Both the position numbers and the translations under genes were made by a program. Below are positions 56,730 through 64,000 of a DNA stretch of 64,000 bases, piece after piece. The stretch's first letter is position 1, and each line of letters starts with the position of its first letter. The DNA comes from Bradyrhizobium ottawaense. Lineage in GTDB: Bacteria; Pseudomonadota; Alphaproteobacteria; Rhizobiales; Xanthobacteraceae. The stretch spans positions 496,001 to 560,000 of the forward strand of contig NZ_LT629693.1 in the NCBI RefSeq assembly GCF_900099825.1, written 5' to 3'. Below the pieces are notes generated by a model. It was not told the DNA's origin. It ran no database searches and saw only the letters and a list, made by a program, of their open reading frames with translations.

Positions 56730-58439
56730 ATGCCGTGGACGGAGCCGGCTGCAAACTCCAACGAGTTGCGACGTTGCATCCGCGATCTGGTCGCGCTCTC
56801 AGCGCTCCCGGCTGGATGGCAGAATTATGACATGCGCCAGATCGCCGGCAGCATCGTCGCTGCACTGATTTCGATACTGGACGCCGATTTCGTTTTCATA
56901 GCACTTCCCGGCGAGGGCAATCAGTTGATAAGCGAACTGGCCCGCGACAGACTGACGCCCAAAACCCTCAAACATGTGCGCACGATGCTGCAGCGGAAAC
57001 GCGCGCTGCTCGGCAGCGGACAGGAATTTGTCTTTGACGACGCATCCGGCGGCGGCCTGCACGTGGCGACCGCCCCAATCGGGTTCGGTGGCGATGCCAC
57101 ACTTGCTGCAGGCTGTTTTCGCGACACCTTTCCAACCAGGACGGAAAAACTGCTGCTGAATACCGGGGCTAATCAGGCGGCGATCGCCTTTCAGCAGTGG
57201 CTGGGAGACGCCGAGAAACGAAGGTTCACGACGATCGTGCACCGGACAACGGATTTCATTGGCATCGCGTCCCTCAATGGTCAGATTCAATATATTAATC
57301 CGGCAGGACTCGAGTTGGTGGGACTTGACGCCCTCGACCACGCCTTGCGGCTTCACGTGCTGGATTTCGTTTCGCCGCAAAACCGCACCATGGTTCAGCG
57401 CGATATCTGGCCGCTGGTGCTTCGCACCGGGCGGTGGAAGGGAGAGTTCGACCTCAGGCATTTTGGATCTGGAATGCCGATACCCTTCCTGGTCGATTGC
57501 TTCAGGATCGACGATCCGCGCACCGGAGAGCCGATGAACGTTGCAACCGTGAGCCGCGATCTCAGCGAACAGAAGAATTCGGAAGCCGCGTTGCGTAACT
57601 TGAATGAGAGCCTGGAACGCCGTGTTACAGATCGAACCTTTGAATTGGCACACGCCAACGAAGGACTCGTCGCGGAGAGGCTGGAACGAGCGCAAGCCGA
57701 TTTTCGTTTTCAGAAATTGCAGAATGAGCTGTCGCGGGCAGCCCGCGTCACGGCAGCCAGTCAGATGGCCGCTGCCCTTGCGCATGAAATTAGCCAGCCG
57801 CTTACGGCGGTCGTCAACTCAGTCAATGCGGCCAAGCGGCTCCTTGCACGCGGGGGGCCGGCCAATTCCTTGACCGCGCAGGAAGCCACCGAGGAGGCCG
57901 CCAGCCAGGCGTTGCGGGCCAGCGAAATCGTCCGCGGCATTCGCCAATTGGGCAGCAGGGGCGAGACGGAAAAGCGAACGGAGGCGCTTGCTTCGTTGAT
58001 CGAGGAAGTCGGTGCCCTCGTATTGAGTGGCATGGCTCCGCAGGAGGTCCGTCTGGGGCTTGAACTCGATGACGGCGCCCGAACTGCACTGGTGAACCGC
58101 GTTCAGATCCAGCAAGTGATCATCAACCTGATCCGCAATGCGTTTGAGGCGATGGCCGATCAAGAACCGCGGCAAGTCACCCTATCGACGAGGGCTCTCG
58201 ATGACGACATGATCGAGATCGCCATCGCCGATATTGGACCGGGAATTCCCGGCGATATTGCCGGCCGGTTGTTTGAGCCATTCGTCTCGAGCAAACACGA
58301 TGGCATGGGGTTGGGACTATCGATTTCGCGGTCGATTATCGAGGCGCACAATGGCCAATTAACGGCGGAGCCGAATCCGGGGGGTGGAACAATTTTTCGC
58401 TTTACCCTTCCGTCCGGCGGAGCGGCAAATGGCGACTGA
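56730..58439 (+). CDS. GAF-PAS sensor histidine kinase
   Basis: This 569-aa soluble kinase has an N-terminal GAF-like domain (about residues 10-160) and a PAS domain (about 170-290, TTDFIGIASLNGQIQYINPA). A short coiled coil follows, then HisKA with the phospho-accepting His352 in ALAHEISQPLTAVVN, and an ATPase domain (INLIRNAFEAM; IADIGPGIPG; GMGLGLSISRSI). No transmembrane helix is seen, so it senses a cytoplasmic signal. The C-terminal half is FixL-like, but I see no clear heme-PAS histidine motif. It overlaps the next response-regulator gene by 11 bp. Confidence 0.9.
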   Translation: MPWTEPAANSNELRRCIRDLVALSALPAGWQNYDMRQIAGSIVAALISILDADFVFIALPGEGNQLISELARDRLTPKTLKHVRTMLQRKRALLGSGQEFVFDDASGGGLHVATAPIGFGGDATLAAGCFRDTFPTRTEKLLLNTGANQAAIAFQQWLGDAEKRRFTTIVHRTTDFIGIASLNGQIQYINPAGLELVGLDALDHALRLHVLDFVSPQNRTMVQRDIWPLVLRTGRWKGEFDLRHFGSGMPIPFLVDCFRIDDPRTGEPMNVATVSRDLSEQKNSEAALRNLNESLERRVTDRTFELAHANEGLVAERLERAQADFRFQKLQNELSRAARVTAASQMAAALAHEISQPLTAVVNSVNAAKRLLARGGPANSLTAQEATEEAASQALRASEIVRGIRQLGSRGETEKRTEALASLIEEVGALVLSGMAPQEVRLGLELDDGARTALVNRVQIQQVIINLIRNAFEAMADQEPRQVTLSTRALDDDMIEIAIADIGPGIPGDIAGRLFEPFVSSKHDGMGLGLSISRSIIEAHNGQLTAEPNPGGGTIFRFTLPSGGAANGD

Positions 58440-59061
58440 ACGAACCGTCTACGTTCTGGATGATGACGACGCCGTGCTTCGGTCGCTGGAACGTTTGCTG
58501 AGTTCGGCGAACTTCGAGCCAGTCATGTTCGACCGTCCCGGCGCGTTTCTCGCGGCAGCCAGGACGTTCAAGGCCGGATGCGTCCTGCTGGATGTCTGCT
58601 TGCCTGGCATGAGCGGGCTGGATGTCCAGACCCAACTGCTCCAGATGAGAAGCGACCTCGCAGTCATTGTAGTGACCGGCCAGGGAGATGTTCAAACCGC
58701 TGTTCGCGCGATGAAGGGGGGCGCAAGTGATTTCCTGGAAAAACCATACAGCGATCATGCGCTGCTCGGATCAATCGAGGCGGCGTTCAACAGGGAAACC
58801 CAGTTCGATCGAGACCGCGAAATTGGCGACGCCGTCCGGCGGATCGCAACCCTCAGTCCACGCGAGCGGGAAGTTCTTGACCAACTGGTGTCCGGCCGCC
58901 CCAACAAGTTGATCGCGTACCATCTCGGGATCAGCGTGCGCACGGTCGAGGTTCACCGGGCGCGCATGATGGAACGGCTTGGCGTGCGGCAGCTCGCCGA
59001 GGCTATCCGCGTCGGTGTGCTGGCGAGGCTGAACGTCTCAGCAGCCAGCGACAAACGATAG
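58429..59061 (+). CDS. FixJ/NarL-type response regulator
   Basis: The 210-aa regulator has a receiver domain with phospho-acceptor Asp55 (CVLLDVCLPGMSGL), the conserved Thr (VIVVTGQGD) and Lys (FLEKPYSDHAL). A LuxR-type helix-turn-helix (LSPREREVLDQLVSGRPNKL, ISVRTVEVHRARMMERLGVR) follows. It matches the FixJ/TtrR type. The kinase upstream is its obvious partner. It is convergent with the Crp/Fnr gene (36-bp gap), recalling the fixLJ-fixK cascade. Confidence 0.92.
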   Translation: MATERTVYVLDDDDAVLRSLERLLSSANFEPVMFDRPGAFLAAARTFKAGCVLLDVCLPGMSGLDVQTQLLQMRSDLAVIVVTGQGDVQTAVRAMKGGASDFLEKPYSDHALLGSIEAAFNRETQFDRDREIGDAVRRIATLSPREREVLDQLVSGRPNKLIAYHLGISVRTVEVHRARMMERLGVRQLAEAIRVGVLARLNVSAASDKR

Positions 59062-59096
59062 GGCCGCAACAGAGGTTCAATCCCGCCACGATCGGC

Positions 59097-59783
59097 TCAC
59101 GCCACCATTGCGCGTTCGCCGAAACGATCTTCCAGGGCCCCCCGGTTCACAATCTTGACCGTTCGCTTGCCTGCCAAGGCAATAACGCCGCGATGCTGCA
59201 AATCGGTAATGGCGCGGCACACGGTCTCCACCGAGACGGCCAGATAATCGGCGATGTCATAGCGGGACACCGGCAGTTCCACTTCTCCCCTCTTTTCGGA
59301 CCCGCGTCCATCGAGCGAAAGCAGAAAAGAGCCGACCTTCTCGAACGCGGTGATGCCGCCGAGGATCTGGAGCTGCCCCTGGGAACGCGCGAGAGACTGA
59401 AGCGCGACCTCGCGGAGTTCGCGCGCGAACAGCGGGTCGCGTTCCGCCAACTGTTCGATCCGTGCGCCGGGATAGCTTGCAAGCACGGTCTCTTCGACAA
59501 CCGCTTCGATCGTCCCGTCCCTCTTGCTGTCGGAGACGAAGAAGAAGTCCTGCGGCAGCATCAAATCGAGGATCTGTCGCCGCCCGTCGGAACGTATTGT
59601 GCAGCGCCGGACCGCACCAACAATAACACAATACCAGTGGCCCGCAGGCCCCGAGCTATTGGGAATTTCCTGTCCGCGATGGTAGTGCATAATCGCGGCA
59701 ACTGGATCGAGGCGCTTTAAACCATGGGACTGCGCCGAAAGTATCCGCCGATAATAGTCTGCTGCATGGCTTCGCGCTTTCAT
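59097..59783 (-). CDS. Crp/Fnr-family transcription regulator (FixK-like)
   Basis: The 228-aa regulator has a cyclic-nucleotide-type beta-barrel (IVGAVRRCTIRSDGRRQILD, LMLPQDFFFVSDSKRDGT), a dimer helix (ARELREVALQSLARSQGQL) and a C-terminal helix-turn-helix (YDIADYLAVSVETVCRAITD). The N-terminus lacks the cysteine cluster that holds the Fe-S centre in FNR, so oxygen is probably not sensed directly. In the recognition helix the FNR triad E-x-x-S-R reads E-T-V-C-R. ATG at 59783 with AAGGA is chosen; an upstream extension to 59996 is unsupported. A broken paralog lies at 44342-44905. It is the best local candidate for binding the window's palindromes. Confidence 0.9.
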   Translation of the reverse strand: MKARSHAADYYRRILSAQSHGLKRLDPVAAIMHYHRGQEIPNSSGPAGHWYCVIVGAVRRCTIRSDGRRQILDLMLPQDFFFVSDSKRDGTIEAVVEETVLASYPGARIEQLAERDPLFARELREVALQSLARSQGQLQILGGITAFEKVGSFLLSLDGRGSEKRGEVELPVSRYDIADYLAVSVETVCRAITDLQHRGVIALAGKRTVKIVNRGALEDRFGERAMVA

Positions 59784-60126
59784 GACCGCATCCTTTTGTC
59801 TCGATAATTCCCTCACGTGCAGAGGGAGGAACCGTTTCCTCGGCACGGACCGTCGGCCATCGCTGACGATCAGGCAATTTGGCGAATCTGCGTACCGTAA
59901 AACTACGTAACCCGGCTGCGGGAACCGGGCCGCGGACAACAAACACTCGCGGTCGAACGGGGCAATGCTCGAAATTAAAGCAATCGACGGCGTCAACGCG
60001 TGCGGCGCCTAGCCAGGTCGACTTCCCATCTCGCCCGCGGTGAAAATATGCCGTGCCGACGCCGACGCATAACGGGGTTGCAAAAAGAACCGCGGTCGGC
60101 GCGACGATTCAAAAAGCTTGCTCGAA

Positions 60127-60140
60127 TTGACAATGGTCAG
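60127..60140. promoter_or_regulatory. Crp/Fnr-type palindrome (site 18)
   Basis: TTGACAATGGTCAG (one mismatch) lies 59 bp ahead of the exported PRC-barrel gene at 60199. Confidence 0.5.
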
Positions 60141-60198
60141 TGCCGGCTCGGCGTCTCGGGATTACCCCTTGACCGTGATTAAACCTCAGGAGAGAACC

Positions 60199-60690
60199 AT
60201 GGCTACCTTCACTGGATTCCGAACGTCCCTGAAATCCGGCATTGATGCTTCGGCTTTACCGAGTCCATCTCACGTCGCTCCTGCGGCACGACCGCGTTCT
60301 TCGGGCTGGATGATCTGGACCGCACTCGCGGCGCTCGCGGTCACTTTTGCCGCCGGGCCCGCGCTGCCGCAAGCCGGGGTGCAGCTCATCAAGGTGGATC
60401 TTTCGATAGTTGCGAAAGGCTATCGAATGAGCAAGCTGATTGGCAGCAGCGTCATCAACGACAAGAACGAGAAGATTGGGACTGTCGACGATGTGATCGC
60501 GGACAAGGACAAGAAGCAGCTGAGTTTCGCCGTGTTGCAGGTCGGCGGCTTTCTCGGCGTGGGCGGACATCTCGTGGCGGTGCCGTATGACAGCTTGGTC
60601 ATTGACGATACCGGCCAGAAGATCACCCTGCCCGGCGCGTCAAAGGACGAACTCAAGAAGTTGTCTCAATTCAACTATCCGGCGTCGTAA
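60199..60690 (+). CDS. Exported PRC-barrel protein
   Basis: This 163-aa protein has a membrane or signal segment after about 35 residues (WMIWTALAALAVTFAAGPAL, then PQ) and a PRC-barrel (LIGSSVINDKNEKIGTVDDV; LSFAVLQVGGFLGVGGHLVA; LPGASKDELKKL). It is a paralog of the protein at 45525. AGGAGA precedes the ATG. Likely periplasmic; function unknown. The downstream membrane-protein gene begins 23 bp later and is probably in the same operon. Confidence 0.8.
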   Translation: MATFTGFRTSLKSGIDASALPSPSHVAPAARPRSSGWMIWTALAALAVTFAAGPALPQAGVQLIKVDLSIVAKGYRMSKLIGSSVINDKNEKIGTVDDVIADKDKKQLSFAVLQVGGFLGVGGHLVAVPYDSLVIDDTGQKITLPGASKDELKKLSQFNYPAS

Positions 60691-60713
60691 AGCCGTTTCC
60701 TGGGAAAACCCGG

Positions 60714-61367
60714 ATGCTCGAGTCGTCAGAAGATATCCTTGACCGGATGCGCACGCGCGAGGTGACGGGCGTCTTCCATTCGCGGAAGGCGCTCATCGAC
60801 GCCGCAGAGGAGCTGCTCGTTGCGGGAACCGACCGCGCTGATATCGACGTCAGCGCTTCGGTCGACGAGTTGGACCGGCGCTTGAATTACCAGTCAATTC
60901 CTCCAGCGGACCTCGCCGATCTCCCAATCACCCCCCGGCAATCCTTCATGGGCATCGACGACGTGCTAAGCGCCGAGGCTGTTGCTGGCAGCATCGCCGG
61001 ATGCATCGCCGCTATCGCCGTTGCAGCCATCCTTGTCGCGCGGGGCACAGAGCCTCTCTGCGTCGGCATCTTTTCGATACTGAGCGGCCTTATCGTAGGC
61101 AGCATAGCGGTGACCCGAATACGTCGGCGGCTATATCGGGAGCGCACGCTCGGATTGGAAAAGCAGTCTGAATGGCAGGGCTTGCTTATCTGGGTGCGAG
61201 TCCGATCGCCGGAGAAAGAAGCCGAGGCCCAGGAAATTCTGATCCGACACGGTGGGCAAGCCGTCCATGTTCATGAAATCGAACTGGCAACACGGTCCGA
61301 GGATCGTCCGCTCCACTCGCTACGGGTCGACCCTTGGTTGGGCGACGAACGGTTGGGACGGCCGTAG
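60714..61367 (+). CDS. Two-helix membrane protein, general-stress type
   Basis: The 217-aa protein starts with a cytoplasmic domain (VTGVFHSRKALIDAAEELLV, GTDRADIDVSAS). That domain resembles the N-terminal domain of YflT/DUF1269-like stress proteins. Two adjacent membrane helices follow (AGSIAGCIAAIAVAAILVAR; GIFSILSGLIVGSIAV). The C-terminal domain contains LLIWVRVRSPEKEAEAQEIL and a VHVHEIE segment. I recognise no named family with certainty. It probably shares the promoter of the PRC-barrel gene. Confidence 0.65.
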   Translation: MLESSEDILDRMRTREVTGVFHSRKALIDAAEELLVAGTDRADIDVSASVDELDRRLNYQSIPPADLADLPITPRQSFMGIDDVLSAEAVAGSIAGCIAAIAVAAILVARGTEPLCVGIFSILSGLIVGSIAVTRIRRRLYRERTLGLEKQSEWQGLLIWVRVRSPEKEAEAQEILIRHGGQAVHVHEIELATRSEDRPLHSLRVDPWLGDERLGRP

Positions 61368-61468
61368 CGCAACCACCACGATGACCTTAAGCGGTCGCTT
61401 CGGTAGGAGCCAGCAATCCACTCTAAAGCCACGCTCGCTCGCCACGGCCCACAAACCTGGAGCGGAAG

Positions 61469-61482
61469 TTGATGGTCGTCAT
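61469..61482. promoter_or_regulatory. Crp/Fnr-type palindrome (site 19)
   Basis: TTGATGGTCGTCAT (one outer mismatch) lies 98 bp upstream of the triple-BON gene. Confidence 0.5.
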
Positions 61483-61579
61483 GGCCGCGCGCGTGACCTC
61501 TGATTAAATTGGCCGTGATACGGTAGCGTATTCCACCGAGCCACCAAATCTGCCCCTTTATCCCGGCGAGGAGCGAATC

Positions 61580-62233
61580 ATGAAGTCCGACAGTGAAATA
61601 GAACACGATGTTCGCGAAGAGTTGAAATGGGATCCCAATCTTAACGCCGACGACATTGCGGTCTCGGTCAAAGACGGCGTTGTTACGCTGGCGGGCTTCA
61701 CCCCTAGTTACACCGACAGACTTGAAGCCGAGGCCGCGGCGAAGCGGGTCGCGGGAGTCCACGCGGTTGCGAATGATATCGAGGTCCGGCTGCCTGCGAT
61801 TGATCAACGTCCCGATCCGGATATTGCCAAAGACGCTGTCGCAGCCCTGAAGTCGGAACTGCCGATCTCTCACGACAAGATCAAGGTCATCGTGAAGGAC
61901 GGCTGGATCACCCTGGAAGGCACGGCGGAGTGGCAATATCAGAAAACCACCGCTGAAACCGCGGTGCGAAAAGTGAAGGGCGTCAAGGGTGTCACCAACG
62001 TCATAACGGTGAAGCCGAAGGTGGAACCCTCGGAGCTCAAGCGCAAGATCCAGGACGCATTCAAGCGAAATGCCGAGGTGGATGCCGATCGGATCACCGT
62101 CGAAGCGAACGGCAGCGAGGTGACACTGAAAGGCACCGTTCGCTCCTGGATGGAACGCGAGGAAGCCGAGCGCGTCGCGTGGTCGGCGCCGGGCATCACC
62201 AAGGTCGAAGACCGCATCGTGGTCAGTCCGTGA
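61580..62233 (+). CDS. Triple-BON-domain protein
   Basis: The 217-aa protein contains three BON domains of about 70 residues each (DDIAVSVKDGVVTLAGFTPS; DKIKVIVKDGWITLEGTAEW; DRITVEANGSEVTLKGTVRS). Each ends with a V-x-x-V-x-N/D-x-I-x-V strand. Unlike OsmY it has no signal peptide, so it appears cytoplasmic. BON domains are thought to bind phospholipid or stabilise membranes under osmotic or other stress. It is followed 65 bp later by hsp20 on the same strand. GGCGAGGAG lies before the ATG. Confidence 0.88.
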   Translation: MKSDSEIEHDVREELKWDPNLNADDIAVSVKDGVVTLAGFTPSYTDRLEAEAAAKRVAGVHAVANDIEVRLPAIDQRPDPDIAKDAVAALKSELPISHDKIKVIVKDGWITLEGTAEWQYQKTTAETAVRKVKGVKGVTNVITVKPKVEPSELKRKIQDAFKRNAEVDADRITVEANGSEVTLKGTVRSWMEREEAERVAWSAPGITKVEDRIVVSP

Positions 62234-62298
62234 CAGCGCCGTTTCAGCCGATACGACGCAACATTCAGCCAATCAACCAAGGCAACAAGGAGGTTCCC

Positions 62299-62787
62299 AT
62301 GAGGCTAACGTCACTGGTTCCATTTCGTGATGGCGGCGCGTTGACGCGACCCGATTTCGGATTGTTTGGTCTGCATCGCGAGATCGATCGGCTGTTCAGC
62401 GAATTCGCGCAGGGGGTAGGCCCGAGCGCAAAGATTATCCCCAACATCGAAATCGCGGAGACCGACAAGGCAATCGAAATCAGCGCGGAGATGCCGGGCC
62501 TCGAGCGCAAGGACGTCGAGATTTCGATTGACGATGACACTCTCACCATTCGCGGCGAGAAGAAGATCGAGGAAAACCAGAAAGACAAGAACGTTCAGCT
62601 CAGCGAGCGCAGCTACGGCGTATTCCTGCGTGTGCTGCAACTGCCTCCAGGCATCGATCCGTCGAGCGTTCAAGCCACCATGTCGAACGGCGTCCTGAAG
62701 ATCGCGATTCCGAAGCCGGCCAAATCCGAGCCGAAGAAAATCGAGGTTAAGGAAGAGGCCAAGCGGGAGAACAAGGCCGCCGCTTGA
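62299..62787 (+). CDS. Hsp20/alpha-crystallin small heat-shock protein
   Basis: This 162-aa chaperone has an N-terminal arm (GLFGLHREIDRLFSEFAQGV) and a full alpha-crystallin domain (IAETDKAIEISAEMPGLERK; VEISIDDDTLTIRGEKK; SYGVFLRVLQLPPGIDPSSV; NGVLKIAIPK). A Lys/Glu-rich tail follows. It is of the class found beside dnaK/clpB in Rhizobiales and differs from the Hsp20 at 51081. A very strong AAGGAGG site precedes the ATG. It would hold unfolded proteins for the downstream DnaK. Confidence 0.93.
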   Translation: MRLTSLVPFRDGGALTRPDFGLFGLHREIDRLFSEFAQGVGPSAKIIPNIEIAETDKAIEISAEMPGLERKDVEISIDDDTLTIRGEKKIEENQKDKNVQLSERSYGVFLRVLQLPPGIDPSSVQATMSNGVLKIAIPKPAKSEPKKIEVKEEAKRENKAAA

Positions 62788-62897
62788 GTCCCCAAGCGGC
62801 CGCGGGACGCGCTGGCCGTCTTTCCTCCCGACGCGCCTGGCGCGTCCCGCATATTGATCGAACAACGTCTGAAACGGCGAAAGCGTTTACACGCATC

Positions 62898-62937
62898 TTT
62901 TGAACAAGGAGCCTGGTTTTTGAACAAGGAGCCTGGT
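62898..62937. repeat. 20-bp tandem duplication that doubles the dnaK ribosome site
   Basis: TTTTGAACAAGGAGCCTGGT is repeated exactly (62898-62917, 62918-62937). Each unit has AAGGAG. Only the second is properly spaced (about 9 bases) from the ATG at 62939. Confidence 0.95.
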
Positions 62938-62938
62938 C

Positions 62939-64000
62939 ATGGCGAAGGCAATTGGCATCGATCTCGGAACCACCAACTCTTGCGTTGCGGTGATGGAAGG
63001 AAATAAGGCCAGGGTGATCGAAAATGCCGAGGGCGGCCGCACCACGCCGTCGATGGTCGCCTTCACCGACGATGGCCAGGTCCTGGTCGGCCAGCCGGCC
63101 AAGCGCCAGAGCATTACCAATCCGGAAAACACGGTCTACGCCATCAAGCGGCTGATCGGCCGGCGCTATGACGACCCGATCACCGCGAAAGACAAGGCGA
63201 TGGTGCCCTACCATATCGTGCCCGGCGATAACGGCGACGCCTGGGTCGAGGTCAGGGGCAAGAAATACTCACCGAGCCAGATCAGCGCCTTCATTCTCAC
63301 CAAGATGAAGGAAACCGCGGAAGCCAATCTCGGCAGCGCCGTTACGCAGGCGGTGATCACCGTGCCGGCCTATTTCAACGATGCCCAGCGCCAGGCCACC
63401 AAGGACGCCGGCCGGATTGCCGGTCTTGATGTGATGCGTATCATCAATGAACCGACCGCGGCGGCACTCGCTTACGGGCTGGACAAGAAGGGAAGCGGCA
63501 AGATCGCCGTCTATGACCTCGGCGGCGGCACCTTCGACATTTCGATTCTTGAGGTCGGCGACGGGGTGTTCGAGGTCAAATCGACCAACGGCGATACTTT
63601 CCTCGGCGGTGAGGATTTCGACCAGCGGATCATGGACCATCTGGCTGACGAATTCCGCAAGGAGAACGGCATCGACCTGCGCAAGGATCGCCTCGCGCTG
63701 CAGCGCCTCAAGGATGCCGCCGAAAAGGCCAAGATCGAACTCTCGAGCGCCACCCAGACCGAGGTCAATCTGCCCTTCATTACGGCTGATCAGAACGGGC
63801 CGAAGCATCTTGCCATCAAGCTGTCACGAGCAAAGCTAGAGGCCCTGGTCGACGATCTGATCCAGCGCACCATCGAGCCGTGCAAGGCGGCGTTGAAGGA
63901 CGCCGGTCTGCAAGCTTCCGACATCAACGAGGTCGTGCTGGTCGGCGGTCAAACCCGGATGCCGAAAGTCCAGGAAACCGTGCAGAAACTATTCGGGCGG
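62939..64000 (+). CDS. dnaK: Hsp70 chaperone DnaK, N-terminal 354 residues (cut by right edge)
   Basis: The frame from ATG 62939 is open to the window end. It shows the Hsp70 ATPase domain: [17 protein letters not shown], the catalytic region [55 protein letters not shown] and [14 protein letters not shown]. It would refold proteins with DnaJ/GrpE and feed ClpB. It follows hsp20 and not a grpE or heat-repressor gene, so it may be a second DnaK. Whether dnaJ follows cannot be seen. Confidence 0.96.
   Translation, partial: MAKAIGIDLGTTNSCVAVMEGNKARVIENAEGGRTTPSMVAFTDDGQVLVGQPAKRQSITNPENTVYAIKRLIGRRYDDPITAKDKAMVPYHIVPGDNGDAWVEVRGKKYSPSQISAFILTKMKETAEANLGSAVTQAVITVPAYFNDAQRQATKDAGRIAGLDVMRIINEPTAAALAYGLDKKGSGKIAVYDLGGGTFDISILEVGDGVFEVKSTNGDTFLGGEDFDQRIMDHLADEFRKENGIDLRKDRLALQRLKDAAEKAKIELSSATQTEVNLPFITADQNGPKHLAIKLSRAKLEALVDDLIQRTIEPCKAALKDAGLQASDINEVVLVGGQTRMPKVQETVQKLFGR

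Noticed and set aside
59983..59995. TCGACGGCGTCAA upstream of the Crp/Fnr gene as a possible autoregulatory site.
   Set aside because: The spacer is one base too short and the left half-site mismatched, so it does not fit the 14-bp pattern.

Overview
The window looks like a chromosome segment of an alphaproteobacterium of the Bradyrhizobium/Rhodopseudomonas group (Nitrobacteraceae). The evidence is the high-GC coding style, a CycM-like anchored cytochrome c, the hopanoid transporter HpnN, a FixJ-type regulator, rhizobial Crp/Fnr proteins and several small Rhizobiales-only families. This assignment is inference from recognised protein families; no search was run.

Layout. 1-6.5 kb is mobile DNA: two group II introns that appear to be nested, a frameshifted large serine recombinase with its small companion ORFs, and a broken IS3-like transposase. 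6.7-34 kb is a mosaic of metabolic and stress genes: PoxB-like pyruvate oxidase, SodC, a PaoABC-type molybdenum aldehyde oxidoreductase, a semialdehyde dehydrogenase with a hydroxyacid dehydrogenase, UBP zinc finger, PPC-domain protein, UspA, TrxC, aldo/keto reductase with a LigD phosphoesterase domain, HpnN and CycM. Gene fragments are scattered between them, many being decayed copies of genes that are intact elsewhere in the window. 34-51 kb holds DUF5335, an extra rpmI, a two-repeat PRC-barrel protein, ClpB, PsiE and EmrAB, interrupted by IS21 and IS630 remnants. 51-64 kb is a dense proteostasis and regulation block: Hsp20-Lon, quinone oxidoreductase, HdeD, a GAF-PAS histidine kinase with a FixJ-like regulator, a Crp/Fnr regulator, PRC-barrel, triple-BON protein, Hsp20 and a DnaK that runs off the right edge.

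How it fits together. A 14-bp palindrome, TTGA(C/T)-N4-GTCA(A/G/T), occurs about 19 times, nearly always 30-240 bp upstream of a start codon and almost never inside genes. It fits the FixK2/FNR-type box (TTGA-N6-TCAA) but carries an outer TTGAC/GTCAA bias. It precedes genes for chaperones, redox enzymes, transporters and unknown small proteins. Together with the kinase/FixJ/Crp-Fnr cluster at 56.7-59.8 kb this suggests one low-oxygen/stress regulon. Its content (Hsp20, Clp, thioredoxin, HdeD, PsiE) resembles the transmissible locus of stress tolerance of Gammaproteobacteria.

Caveats. Many genes carry single-base frameshifts, several in homopolymers, so some 'pseudogenes' could be sequencing errors. 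Boundaries of introns, IS remnants and fragments are approximate.
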